A program made the translations under genes and the position numbers. The notes below the pieces were generated by a model. That model ran no database searches, had not been told where the DNA came from, and saw only the letters and a program-made list of their open reading frames with translations. Shown piece after piece: positions 44,071-52,992 of a stretch of DNA of 64,000 nt; the stretch's first letter is position 1, and each line of letters begins with the position of its first letter. Source of the stretch: Methylobacterium sp. J-048 (lineage in GTDB: Bacteria > Pseudomonadota > Alphaproteobacteria > Rhizobiales > Beijerinckiaceae); NCBI RefSeq assembly GCF_022829515.1, contig NZ_JAKSYL010000227.1, positions 84,239 through 148,238 of the forward strand, read 5' to 3'.

Positions 44071-44849
44071 GCGATCCCGGGCTCGCGACCGTCCCCGAGG
44101 GACGCTGGAAGCGGCTGCGGCGCTGGCTGCCGCTGGTGCTGCTCCTGTGCATCTCGGCCATCGTGCTGGTCTCGGGCGTCGCGCAACTCCTGAGCCTCGA
44201 CCGGCTGCTCGCCTCGCGGGCCTGGCTGCACGGCTTCGTCGAAGCCGGGTTCATGCGTGCGCTGGTGGTGGCCTACCTGCTCTATGTCGCCTCCGTCGTG
44301 GTCTCGGTGCCGGCCACGCTGATCCTGACCATGATCTGCGGCTTCCTGTTCGGCATCGTGCCGGGGGCGCTGACCGCGGTTTGCGCCGCCACCACGGGGG
44401 CGGCGATCGTATTCGCCATCGGCAAGGGGCCAGGCGCCGACCTGCTGCGCCGGGTGGGCGGGACGCGGCTCGCCGCCTTCACGGACGGGTTCCGGCGCGA
44501 CGCCTTCGGGTACATCGCGGTGATGCGGCTGCTGCCGTTGTTCCCGTTCTGGATGACGAACCTCGCGCCGGCCGCCTGCGGGGTGAAGATGCGGATCTTC
44601 GTGCTGGCGACCTTCCTGGGCCTGTTGCCGGGCGCCCTGGTCTACGCCACCACTGGGGCCGGGATCGAGGACGTGGTGGCAGCCCACGAGACCGCCAAGG
44701 CCGCCTGCCTGGCCTCGGGCGCGCCCGGCTGCGACGAGGCTCTGACTCTGCGGGCGCTGATCACGCCCAAGATGGTGGCGGGGCTGGCGATGCTGGCGCT
44801 GTTCGCGCTGGGCAGCGTGTTTCTGAGTCGCCGGTTCCGCCGGGCTTGA
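44067..44849 (+). CDS. TVP38/TMEM64 (VTT) family membrane protein
   Basis: The 260-residue integral membrane protein has about six hydrophobic segments. The VTT core is GFLFGIVPGALTAVCAATTG, then AVMRLLPLFPFWMTNLAPAA with a re-entrant-loop R-L-x-P motif. VTT/DedA-like proteins are lipid scramblases or transporters. Placement one base into the PmtA stop (GTGA) suggests a shared role in phospholipid handling, but that is inference. The insert AHETAKAACLASGAPGCDEA near 210 is unusual. Confidence 0.8.
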   Translation: MSDPGLATVPEGRWKRLRRWLPLVLLLCISAIVLVSGVAQLLSLDRLLASRAWLHGFVEAGFMRALVVAYLLYVASVVVSVPATLILTMICGFLFGIVPGALTAVCAATTGAAIVFAIGKGPGADLLRRVGGTRLAAFTDGFRRDAFGYIAVMRLLPLFPFWMTNLAPAACGVKMRIFVLATFLGLLPGALVYATTGAGIEDVVAAHETAKAACLASGAPGCDEALTLRALITPKMVAGLAMLALFALGSVFLSRRFRRA

Positions 44850-45149
44850 TACGGTCCCCGTTTGAAGCCCGGCGCCCGCAATGACGGCTCGGGACGATAG
44901 GCCGGGCGTTCCGCCTGACCAGCGCACAGGCTGCTCAGCACTCTCGGCAGTGGGCGTTTTTCGACGTGTTCCAAGGTACATGCAACTCCGGCCACGTCGT
45001 GCTCGTATAGTGCGCGCGGGGAGGCGCCTGTCTTCCCGCCTTCGAAACGATGGCGTCCCGAATATGTCCTGCGCGAAAGCCGGAAACGGCTCGAGCTTTC
45101 ACAATGCCCGCTCCGCCGCTCTCCGTCCGCGATGCCCGGTCGGAGCGTG
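44850..45149. other. 300 bp gene-free region before histidine kinase
   Basis: I see no gene, repeat or conserved motif. Short frames inside it have poor codon bias. A TATAGT-like hexamer near 45007 could be part of the kinase promoter. Confidence 0.35.
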
Positions 45150-46607
45150 ATGGGCGTGGCCTTCGAATCCGACACGGTCGCGGCGCCGGCGACTCCGGCG
45201 GCTGCCGTGTCGCGCGAGGTGCCCGAGCGGCGCCCGGCGCGCCTCGGCCTGTCCGGGCGGCTGTTCCTCGTCACCGTCGCCTTCGTGGTGGTGGCCGAGG
45301 TGCTGACCTACGTGCCGGCGGTGGCCAATTATCGGATCGAGTGGATGTCGGACCGGGTCGCGGCCGCGCAGGTCGCCGCCTTGGTCCTGGACGGCCGCAC
45401 CGGCGAGCCGGTCTCGGAGGCGCTGGAGAGCCGGCTGCTCGCCGGGGTCAATGCCCGGGCGATCGCGGTCCGCGGCGGCGGCGCCCAGCGGCTGCTCGCC
45501 ATCGAGCCGGTGCCCGAGACGGTCGCCGACACCGTCGACCTGCGCGACGTCACCGCCCTGTCGACGATCCGGGGCGCGTGGCGGACCCTGGTCGCGCCGG
45601 TCCGCGAGCCGATCCGGGTAATCGGGGAGGGGGGCGTCGGCTTCGACCGGGTCGAGATCCTGCTCGACGAGGCGCCGCTCCGCGCCGCGATGATCGACTA
45701 CGCCCTGCGGCTGCTGGTCTCCTCGCTGATCATCGCGGCCTCCGCGGCCGGGCTGGTCTTCGTGGTCCTGCAGGTGCTGATCGTGCGTCCGGTCCGGCGG
45801 CTGGCCACAAGCATCACCGCCTTCGCCGAGAACCCGGAGGATGCCGGCCGGATCATCGCGCCGTCCCGCCGCCGCGACGAGATCGGCCAGGCCGAGCTGG
45901 CGCTCGGCCGCATGCAGCGGATTCTGGCCGACCAGCTCCGCCAGAAGCGGCGGCTCGCCGAGCTGGGGCTGGCGGTCAGCAAGATCAGCCACGAGCTGCG
46001 CAACCTGCTGACCGGCGCCCAGTTGCTGGGCGACCGGCTCGAGGACACCGCCGACCCGATGGTCCAGCGGGTGGCGCCGCGCCTGGTCGGGGCCATCGCC
46101 CGGGCGATCCGGTTCTGCGAAGCGAGCCTGGCCTACGGGCGCGTCAACGAACGGGCGCCGAAGCTGAGCGCGACGCCGCTGGCGCCGCTCTTCGCGGAAT
46201 TGCCGGATCTCGCCGCGCTCGCTGCGCATCCTGTCCGCGTCGTCGTGGCTGCCGGCGAATGCCGCGTGCAGGCCGATCCGGAGCAGCTCGCCCGGGCCTT
46301 GGCCAACCTCGTCCGCAACGCCATCCAGGCGCTGGACGGCGCTGCCGTTCCGGACGCCGAGGTGCGGGTCGCCGCCAGCCGCGACGAGCCGGGCCGGGTG
46401 ACCATTCTGGTGACCGATAACGGCCCCGGCCTGCCGGCGCGGGCACGGGAGAACCTGTTCTCGCCGTTCCAGGGCTCGATGCGCTCGGGCGGCACTGGCC
46501 TCGGCCTGCCGATCGCGGCCGAACTGATCGAGATCAACGGCGGCAGCCTGACCCTCGACCCTGGCGAGGGCGGGGCCCGGTTCCGGATCGTGCTGGCGGA
46601 AGCGTGA
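45150..46607 (+). CDS. Orphan sensor histidine kinase
   Basis: The 485-residue protein has TM1 (LFLVTVAFVVVAEVLTYVPA), a periplasmic sensor of about 135 residues, TM2 (LLVSSLIIAASAAGLVFVVL) and a HAMP-like linker. The H-box ISHELRNLLTG follows, then the N-box NLVRNAIQAL, G1 DNGPGLP and G2 GGTGLGLPIA. It should autophosphorylate on the H-box histidine. No response-regulator gene adjoins it, so its partner is elsewhere. GGAG lies 5 bp before the chosen ATG. Its end is 4 bp from the convergent bioB stop. Confidence 0.9.
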   Translation: MGVAFESDTVAAPATPAAAVSREVPERRPARLGLSGRLFLVTVAFVVVAEVLTYVPAVANYRIEWMSDRVAAAQVAALVLDGRTGEPVSEALESRLLAGVNARAIAVRGGGAQRLLAIEPVPETVADTVDLRDVTALSTIRGAWRTLVAPVREPIRVIGEGGVGFDRVEILLDEAPLRAAMIDYALRLLVSSLIIAASAAGLVFVVLQVLIVRPVRRLATSITAFAENPEDAGRIIAPSRRRDEIGQAELALGRMQRILADQLRQKRRLAELGLAVSKISHELRNLLTGAQLLGDRLEDTADPMVQRVAPRLVGAIARAIRFCEASLAYGRVNERAPKLSATPLAPLFAELPDLAALAAHPVRVVVAAGECRVQADPEQLARALANLVRNAIQALDGAAVPDAEVRVAASRDEPGRVTILVTDNGPGLPARARENLFSPFQGSMRSGGTGLGLPIAAELIEINGGSLTLDPGEGGARFRIVLAEA

Positions 46608-46611
46608 GACG

Positions 46612-47613
46612 CTATTCCGCCGCGGCGAGGATCGGCTCGGCAACCCGGATGCCGAGATCCTGCAGCAGGGCGGCGTCGGAATCCGCCTCGTTGTTGGCGG
46701 TGGTCAGCAGGCGTTCGCCGTAGAAGATCGAATTGGCTCCGGCCAGGAAGCACAGGGCCTGCGCCTCCCGGCTCAGCGCCTTGCGTCCGGCGCTCAGGCG
46801 CACCCGGGCCTTGGGCATCACGATGCGGGCGGTGGCGCACATCCGCACCATGTCGAACGGATCGACCGGCGTGGCCGTGTCGCCAAGCGGGGTGCCGGGC
46901 ACGGCGGCCAGGGCGTTGATCGGCACGCTCTCCGGATGTGGCGCGTGGTTGGCCAGCACCTGCAACATCGCGACCCGGTCGCCGACCCCCTCGCCGAGAC
47001 CGATGATGCCGCCGCAGCAGACGCCGATCCCGGCCTCGCGCACCCGCTCCAGGGTGTTCAGGCGATCTTCGTAGGTCCGGGTCGAGACGATCTTGTCGTA
47101 ATAGTCCGGTCCGGTATCGAGGTTGTGGTTGTAGGCGGTGAGCCCCGCATCGGCCAGGCGCTCGGCTTGGCTCGCGGTCAGCATGCCGAGGGTGACGCAG
47201 GCCTCCATCCCCAGCCCGCGCACGCCCCGGACCATGTCCAGCACGGAATCGAACTCCGCGCCGTCCCGCGGGCTGCGCCAAGCAGCGCCCATGCAGAACC
47301 GAGTCGCGCCGTTGGCCTTGGCGGCGGCAGCTTCGGCCAGCACCGTCTCCACCGGCATCAGGCGCTGGCGCGGCAGGCCGGTGCCCTTGTGGTGGGCCGA
47401 TTGCGAGCAGTAGCCGCAATCTTCCGGGCAGGCGCCAGTCTTGATCGAGAGCAGGCTCGCGCGCTGGACGTCGCTCGGATCGTTGTACGCCCGATGCACG
47501 CCCGCGGCCCGATACACGAGATCGAGCAACGGCAAATCATGGATCGCGCGGATCTCGGCCACGCTCCAGTCGTGGCGGAAATCGGAGGCGTGCGGGTCGG
47601 CGGCGTGGCTCAT
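46612..47613 (-). CDS. bioB: Biotin synthase
   Basis: The 333-residue radical-SAM enzyme inserts sulfur into dethiobiotin. The CxxxCxxC cluster site is CPEDCGYC at 62-69. Later landmarks NHNLDTGPDYYDKI and CCGGIIGLGEG match BioB, and the arginine in RVRLSAGRK binds the second cluster. No other bio genes adjoin it. It starts 83 bp after the stop of the FAH-family gene on the same strand. Confidence 0.96.
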   Translation of the reverse strand: MSHAADPHASDFRHDWSVAEIRAIHDLPLLDLVYRAAGVHRAYNDPSDVQRASLLSIKTGACPEDCGYCSQSAHHKGTGLPRQRLMPVETVLAEAAAAKANGATRFCMGAAWRSPRDGAEFDSVLDMVRGVRGLGMEACVTLGMLTASQAERLADAGLTAYNHNLDTGPDYYDKIVSTRTYEDRLNTLERVREAGIGVCCGGIIGLGEGVGDRVAMLQVLANHAPHPESVPINALAAVPGTPLGDTATPVDPFDMVRMCATARIVMPKARVRLSAGRKALSREAQALCFLAGANSIFYGERLLTTANNEADSDAALLQDLGIRVAEPILAAAE

Positions 47614-47696
47614 GATGTCTTCTTGAGTGGGATCGGTTGCCAAAATCAAGCGCCCTGCGGGCGGCCGCCATCCGGTGCGGAGGCGGCGGCGCCGCT

Positions 47697-48581
47697 TCAG
47701 TGCGTAGGCTCGCCGGCCGAAACCTTCGCGGTCCAGTCGTCGAAGGCGATCACCGTCTGGCGCTGCTCGCCCAGGCGCTCGATGCGCAGGACCATCTCGT
47801 CGCCGGCCTTCAGGTAGCGCGGCGGCTTCATGCCGAGGCCCACGCCCGGCGGGGTGCCGGTGGTGATCACGTCGCCGGGCTCCAGCAGCATGAAGTGCGA
47901 CGCGTAGGCCACGAGCTGGGGCACGTCGAAGATCATGGTCGCGGTCGAGCCGGTCTGGCGGCGCTCGCCGTTGACGTCGAGGCTCATGGCGAGGTTCTTG
48001 AGGTCGGGGATCTCGTCCAGCGTCACCAGCCAGGGGCCGAGCGGCCCGAAGGTCGGCGCGCTCTTGCCCTTGGTCCAGGTCGGGCCGCGCTCCAGCTGCC
48101 ACTCGCGCTCGGAGACGTCGTTGCAGATGCAGGCGCCGGCCACGTAGCTCAGCGCCTCGTTGGCGTGGACGTAGCTCGCCCGGCGGCCGATCACGACCGC
48201 GAGTTCCACCTCCCAGTCGGTCTTGGCCGAGCCCTTGGGGATGATCACCGTGTCGTTCGGCCCGCACAGGCTGGACGGCGCCTTGTTGAAGATGATCGGC
48301 TCGGCCGGGATCGGCGAGCCGGTCTCGGCGGCGTGGTCGGCGAAGTTGAGGCCGATGGCGACCACGTTGCGGGTGCCGCCGACGCAGGGGCCGAGCCGCA
48401 CGTCCGGCGGCAGCTTCGGCAGGCTCTCGGGATCGAGGGCGCGCAGCCGCGCGAGCGATTCCGGAGCCAGCGCCGGCCCGGCAATGTCGCGCACGAGGCT
48501 CGACAGATCGCGCAGGCCGCCCTGCGCATCCACGAGGCCGGGCTTCTCGTCGCCGCTCGGGCCGTGCCGGAAGAGCTTCAT
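47697..48581 (-). CDS. Fumarylacetoacetate hydrolase (FAH) family protein
   Basis: The 294-residue protein has an N-terminal FAH_N-like domain and the FAH catalytic fold: VVAIGLNFADHAAETGSPIP, PIIFNKAPSSLCGPND, and the metal ligands in TDWEVELAVVIGRRA (E-x-E). A distal Asp is in CNDVSEREW. GDVITTGTPPGVGLGMKPPR is the standard C-terminal loop. Such enzymes cleave C-C bonds of 2,4-diketo acids or act as ureidoglycolate lyase-like hydrolases. Substrate is not determined. Confidence 0.88.
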   Translation of the reverse strand: MKLFRHGPSGDEKPGLVDAQGGLRDLSSLVRDIAGPALAPESLARLRALDPESLPKLPPDVRLGPCVGGTRNVVAIGLNFADHAAETGSPIPAEPIIFNKAPSSLCGPNDTVIIPKGSAKTDWEVELAVVIGRRASYVHANEALSYVAGACICNDVSEREWQLERGPTWTKGKSAPTFGPLGPWLVTLDEIPDLKNLAMSLDVNGERRQTGSTATMIFDVPQLVAYASHFMLLEPGDVITTGTPPGVGLGMKPPRYLKAGDEMVLRIERLGEQRQTVIAFDDWTAKVSAGEPTH

Positions 48582-48994
48582 CGCCGCGACTCCTCATCCT
48601 TCCCTGGTACCGGTCTGCGCCGGGCGCCGGGACCATGGCCGCGCATCGGCGCCGGTGCAAGCGCGACGGGGGGCGGCCGCGATGGCGGGGTGTCACAACT
48701 CGGCAACATCGTGGCGAAAAAGTGCATATTCGGCAGCCGCAGGATTTATTGTTCACTTTGCGACGCCGGCGGAAAACAACAGTCCGCTGCGGCGAAGATC
48801 TGATTTCGCAGTGGGTATTCAAAATAGAAAGCCCCTGAGGTCCACGCCTGATCAATGGCCGCCGGGCCGGCCGGAATAGAAATCGTCGTTGCGATCGACC
48901 GGCGGAAACCGGCACCATGCCGGCAACGGCGCCGGACCGGTACGCAAGGTCGAATCAGGGCGTCCGGGCAAGCCAACCGGTTCGGGGGAGCGAG
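48582..48994. other. 413 bp divergent promoter region
   Basis: Between the leftward FAH gene and the rightward FadL gene. The centre (48700-48850) is AT-rich for this genome and should hold both promoters. I see no repeat, operator or coding frame that I would defend. Confidence 0.45.
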
Positions 48995-50308
48995 ATGAGC
49001 GGGACAATTCGTGCGGTGGTGCTGGTGGCCTTGGCGGCGGCCTTCGGCGCCGGGGAGGCCCGGGCCGGAGCGTTCGGCATTCGGGAGCAGAGCACCCAGG
49101 CCCAGGGCCTGGCCTTCGCGGGCGCGGCCGCCGGTTCCGGCGGCGTCTCGTCGATGTTCTGGAATCCCGCGACCATCACGATGAACCCGGGCTTCGTCGC
49201 GGAGCAGAACCTCACCTATATCGGCCTCTCCTCAGAGATCCGGACCGCGCCTGGCACCAATCCCGGCTTCGCGGGCCTGGGCAATTCCGGCGAGATCGGT
49301 CAGGGCGCCGTGGTGCCCGCGGGGGCGACCTCCTACCAGCTCAACGACCGCCTGTGGCTCGGCCTCTCCACGGGTGCGCCCTTCGGCCTCGTGACCAAGC
49401 CGAACCAGGTCTGGGCCGGCGAGGTCTACGGCCGGTCGTCCCGGATCTTCTCGCTGGCGTTCAATCCGGTGATCGGCTTCAAGGTCAACGAGTGGCTGTC
49501 GCTCGCCGCCGGCCCGAATATCGAATATTTCCGGCTGACCCTGCGGCAGGCCCTGCCGATCCCCGGCATCGCGCCTTCCCTCTATCCGAGCGGGTTCCTC
49601 AAGGGCGAATCCTGGGGCGTCGGCTTCACGGCGGGCGCCACCTTGACGCCCCGCGACGGCACCGTGATCGGCATCGGCTACCGCTCGTCGGTGCACCACG
49701 ACATCGACGGCTCGATCGGCGTGCCGCTTGTGGCGCTGGCGCCGCTGGCCGGGCAGGTGCGGGCGAAGCTCAACACGCCGGACAAGCTCAGCGTCGGCCT
49801 CGTCCAGGCGATTTCGCCGGTCGCCCGGGTCGATCTCGGCTTCGAGTGGGATCAGTGGTCGCGACTCGGGACGATCGGGATCGTGTCGAACCGCCTCGGC
49901 CTGCCGGTCAACAACCTGCCGCTGAACTACAAGGACGGCTACACCTACTCGATCGGTGCCGAGTACGACGCGGCACCCAACCTGACCCTGCGGACCGGCT
50001 TCGCCTATGAATCCTCGCCGATCGACTTCCGCAACCGCTCGGTGCGGCTGCCCGACGGCGACCGCTACATCGCCTCCGTGGGCGCGAGCTACCGTTGGAA
50101 CGAGCGCCTGACCCTGAACCTGGCCTATTCCCACTTCTTCCTCGACCGCTCGCGTATCCTCGCGGGGATCGGGCGTGACTATAATATCGGCAACATCGCC
50201 TTCGCGGGCGTGGTCGATTCGAGCGCCGACATCGTCTCAGTGGGCTTCCGCTACGTGTTCGGCGCCCCGCCGCCGGCCGCCCCGGCGCCGCTGGTGCGGA
50301 AGTATTGA
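48995..50308 (+). CDS. FadL/TodX-type outer-membrane hydrophobic-compound channel
   Basis: The 437-residue protein has a signal peptide (ends GEARA), then the N-terminal plug AGAFGIREQSTQAQGLAFAG with the NPA turn (MFWNPATI), and 14-strand barrel features to a terminal aromatic (VRKY). FadL proteins import long-chain fatty acids or aromatic hydrocarbons through the outer membrane. A strong GGGGGAG lies 5 bp before the chosen ATG. Confidence 0.88.
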   Translation: MSGTIRAVVLVALAAAFGAGEARAGAFGIREQSTQAQGLAFAGAAAGSGGVSSMFWNPATITMNPGFVAEQNLTYIGLSSEIRTAPGTNPGFAGLGNSGEIGQGAVVPAGATSYQLNDRLWLGLSTGAPFGLVTKPNQVWAGEVYGRSSRIFSLAFNPVIGFKVNEWLSLAAGPNIEYFRLTLRQALPIPGIAPSLYPSGFLKGESWGVGFTAGATLTPRDGTVIGIGYRSSVHHDIDGSIGVPLVALAPLAGQVRAKLNTPDKLSVGLVQAISPVARVDLGFEWDQWSRLGTIGIVSNRLGLPVNNLPLNYKDGYTYSIGAEYDAAPNLTLRTGFAYESSPIDFRNRSVRLPDGDRYIASVGASYRWNERLTLNLAYSHFFLDRSRILAGIGRDYNIGNIAFAGVVDSSADIVSVGFRYVFGAPPPAAPAPLVRKY

Positions 50309-50350
50309 GCGCCGATCTGCTGCACGATTGAGGGCGACGACGCTGGATCC

Positions 50351-50392
50351 GCGCACTTCTCCCTCCCCCGCAGAGAGGGGAGGGAACGCGCG
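50351..50392. repeat. GC-rich palindromic repeat (copy 4), likely bidirectional terminator
   Basis: GCGC-ACTTCTCCCTCCCCC then GCAGAG then AGGGGAGGGAACGCGC form a stem between the convergent FadL and PHA synthase genes. Confidence 0.65.
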
Positions 50393-50464
50393 GTTCGTGT
50401 CTGAAGCCGCACATCCGATGAATTCGCTCCGTCAACCGCAAGCCGCGAGCCCGGCGCGATCCCC

Positions 50465-52312
50465 TCAGGCCCGCATCCGCACATACGTCCCCGGAGCCGG
50501 GCCGAGCGACGGAAGCGCGTCGCCGCCGGGCTTGCGGGCCGGGACCCGCTCGGGGGCCTGCGCCTCGATCCACTGGAACCAGTAGGGCCACCACGAGCCC
50601 TTGGTCTCGGCCGCGGCGGCGATCCAGTCCTTCAGCTCGCCCTTCACCGGGCCGCCGGTCCAGTAGCCGTATTTCGGCTTGTACGGCGGGTTGACCACTC
50701 CGGCGATGTGGCCCGAGCCGGCCAGCACGTAATCAACCTTGCCGCCGAAGGTCTTCGAGCCCTCGAACACCGAAATCGCCGGCGCGATGTGGTCCTCCCG
50801 GGTGGCGAGGTTGAAGATCGGGACCTGTACCTTCTTCAGGTCGAGCCGGACGTTGCCCAGCACCATCCGACCCTGCGCCAGACTGTTCTCGAGATAGCAA
50901 TTGCGCAGGTAGAACGAGTGGTTCGCCGCCGGCATTCGGGTGGCGTCGGAGTTCCAGTACAGAAGGTCGAACGCCGAGGGCGGCTTGCCCTTGATGTAGT
51001 TGTTGACGACGTAGGACCAGATCATGTCGTCCGGCCGCAGCATGTTGAAGGCGTTGGCCATGCGGCTGCCCTCCAGATAGCCGCGCTCGGCCATGCGCGC
51101 CTCGACCTGACGGATCTGCTCCTCGCCGGCGAAGACCTTGAGGTCGCCGGCATGGGTGAAGTCGACCTGGGTGGTCAGCAGGGTGGCGCTCTTGATCCGC
51201 CGGTTGCCGGTGGCCGCCTGCATGGCCAGCGTCACGGAGAGCAGGGTCCCGCCCACGCAATAGCCGGCCGCATGCACCTCGCTCTCGCCGGTGGCGACGC
51301 CGATCGCGTCGATCGCCGCCTCGATGCCCTCGCGCATGTAGGATTCGAAGTCCTTGTCAGCGTGGCGTGCATCCGGGTTTACCCAGGAGATGCAGAACAC
51401 CGTCAACCCCTGGTCGACCATCCACTTCAGGTAGCTCTTCTGGGGATTGAGATCGAGGATGTAGAACTTGTTGATCCAGGGCGGCACCATCAGGAACGGC
51501 CGCTTGAGCACGGTCTCGGTAGACGGCGCGTACTGGATCAGCTCGATCAGGTCGTTGCGAAACACCACCTCGCCGGGAGTCACCGCCACGTTGCGCCCGA
51601 CCTCGAATCCACTCGTATCGGTCTGGCGGACCCGCAGCTGGCCGCCGCCGGCCTCCAGATCCTCCTCGTACATCTTGAGGCCGCGCACGAGGTTGGCGCC
51701 GCTCTCCTTCAGAGTGTGGCGGATCAATTCCGGGTTGGTCGGCAGGAAGTTCGACGGCGACAGCATGCTGGTGAGCTGGCGCAGGTAGAACTGCGCCTTG
51801 TGGCGGGTGTGCTCGTCGATGCCCTGGGCCTCGTCAACCAGGCCCTCGGCCCAGCGGGTCGCGATCAGGTAGCCCTGCTTGAGGAAGTCGAAATACGGGT
51901 TGGTCGACCATTCGGCATCGCTGAAGCGTCCGTCACGGGGCTCGGGCACCGCCACTGGATCGGCCTGCTGGCCCTGGAGACGCAGGTAGGTCGAGCCCCA
52001 GAGCGTCAGGAACGCCTGGGACAGCCTGGCCTGGGCCTCGGCGCTCCGGTTCGGATCCGACAGCCAGGCCTCGGCGACCTGGCCCAGCGTCTTGACCGCC
52101 TCGTTGATCTCCCCGGAAGTGCTGCCGGCCTGGGCTTCGGGCGTCAGCATGCGGGCGGCGCTGCGCCCCAGCGCCTCCACGAACTGCCCGGCATTGCGCG
52201 ACAGGGCCTCAATGTCCGGCATCGGCGCCGTGATGCCGTCCGGCATCGCGCCGTTGGCCAGGGAAGTCCGAGCAGCTGCCTGATCCGGCGCCTGCGTCCG
52301 CGGGCTCGTCAC
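50465..52312 (-). CDS. phaC: Class I polyhydroxyalkanoate synthase
   Basis: The 615-residue enzyme polymerises (R)-3-hydroxyacyl-CoA. The lipase-box-like GYCVGG sits at 350-355 with nucleophile Cys-352. PPWINKFYILDL, then LYWNSDATRMPAANHSFYLR and the catalytic His in GSGHIAGVVNPP complete the family pattern. A GTG start is preceded by GGGAGG at 6 bp. An aminotransferase gene lies upstream on the other strand, a pairing common in Rhizobiales. The MaoC hydratase at 12.8 kb could feed it. Confidence 0.95.
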   Translation of the reverse strand: MTSPRTQAPDQAAARTSLANGAMPDGITAPMPDIEALSRNAGQFVEALGRSAARMLTPEAQAGSTSGEINEAVKTLGQVAEAWLSDPNRSAEAQARLSQAFLTLWGSTYLRLQGQQADPVAVPEPRDGRFSDAEWSTNPYFDFLKQGYLIATRWAEGLVDEAQGIDEHTRHKAQFYLRQLTSMLSPSNFLPTNPELIRHTLKESGANLVRGLKMYEEDLEAGGGQLRVRQTDTSGFEVGRNVAVTPGEVVFRNDLIELIQYAPSTETVLKRPFLMVPPWINKFYILDLNPQKSYLKWMVDQGLTVFCISWVNPDARHADKDFESYMREGIEAAIDAIGVATGESEVHAAGYCVGGTLLSVTLAMQAATGNRRIKSATLLTTQVDFTHAGDLKVFAGEEQIRQVEARMAERGYLEGSRMANAFNMLRPDDMIWSYVVNNYIKGKPPSAFDLLYWNSDATRMPAANHSFYLRNCYLENSLAQGRMVLGNVRLDLKKVQVPIFNLATREDHIAPAISVFEGSKTFGGKVDYVLAGSGHIAGVVNPPYKPKYGYWTGGPVKGELKDWIAAAAETKGSWWPYWFQWIEAQAPERVPARKPGGDALPSLGPAPGTYVRMRA

Positions 52313-52441
52313 GCGTGCCTCCCTGTGTATGTTTCGGCTCGACTGATCATGAGCCTCGTTTCCGACAAATTAGGGAGCGAGCGAGAGGTTGCACCAGCCC
52401 GGCCGCACAGGTCGTCGAAACATCTGCGCGTTCTTCTCATA

Positions 52442-52469
52442 CCTTTGTGCCCATGCCTTTGTGCCCATG
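52442..52469. repeat. 14-bp exact tandem duplication across start codon
   Basis: CCTTTGTGCCCATG occurs twice head to tail. The second copy ends with the ATG of the lipoprotein gene; the first copy carries an out-of-frame ATG 14 bp earlier. Confidence 0.8.
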
Positions 52470-52880
52470 CGCCGCGCCTTTTTGAACCCGGCTCCGCCCG
52501 CCGCCCGGCCTTTCGCACGGCTAAGACCGGCGCGGGGCTTCGCGCTGGCGGTCCTTGCTCTGTCGGCTGCCGGGCCGCTCACCGCCTGCTCGGGGGACGC
52601 GGTGCGCACGCTGGCCACCGATGCCGGCTACGGGCCCCGGGTGGTGGCCGCGCCGGATTTCGTCACCGAGTCGCGCGGCAAGGAGGCGCCCGCCTTCATG
52701 CCGGTGGGCGTCGACGCGCCCAAGCGCCCGGTCCGGGCCAAGTCGTCGGAGGGCCAGAAGGCCCTGGAGGCCGAGCTCGAAGGCGCCCGCGGCCGCAACG
52801 AGAGCCGCGGCCGCGCCGCCGAGAGCGCCGGCCGCGGGGCCGCGGCCGCGATCAAGCCGGCCCCCGCGGCGGCGCAGTAA
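52467..52880 (+). CDS. Small predicted lipoprotein
   Basis: The product has 137 residues. A basic lead and the hydrophobic stretch GFALAVLALSAAGPLTACSG give a lipobox (LTAC), with Cys at about 41, so export and lipidation are likely. The mature part is Ala/Arg/Glu-rich and low-complexity (ALEAELEGARGRNESRGRAA). I recognise no domain. There is no clear Shine-Dalgarno. A 14-bp tandem duplication spans the start codon. Confidence 0.6.
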   Translation: MRRAFLNPAPPAARPFARLRPARGFALAVLALSAAGPLTACSGDAVRTLATDAGYGPRVVAAPDFVTESRGKEAPAFMPVGVDAPKRPVRAKSSEGQKALEAELEGARGRNESRGRAAESAGRGAAAAIKPAPAAAQ

Positions 52881-52992
52881 CGCGGCCGATCCGGCTCGGG
52901 CTTTTGTGAGTCGGCGGCGGCACGCATCTCTGATAGAGCGATTCGTTCGCGCGCCCGCCATGAACGAGAGACGCCAGATTCGGGACGCGCCG

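Noticed and set aside
44881..45150. An 89-codon frame before the histidine kinase
   Set aside because: Arginine-rich product, poor codon bias, and it overlaps the kinase start.
46612..48918. A 768-codon frame ending in bioB, suggesting a fusion
   Set aside because: The upstream part is an out-of-frame shadow of the FAH-family gene; BioB starts normally at 47613.
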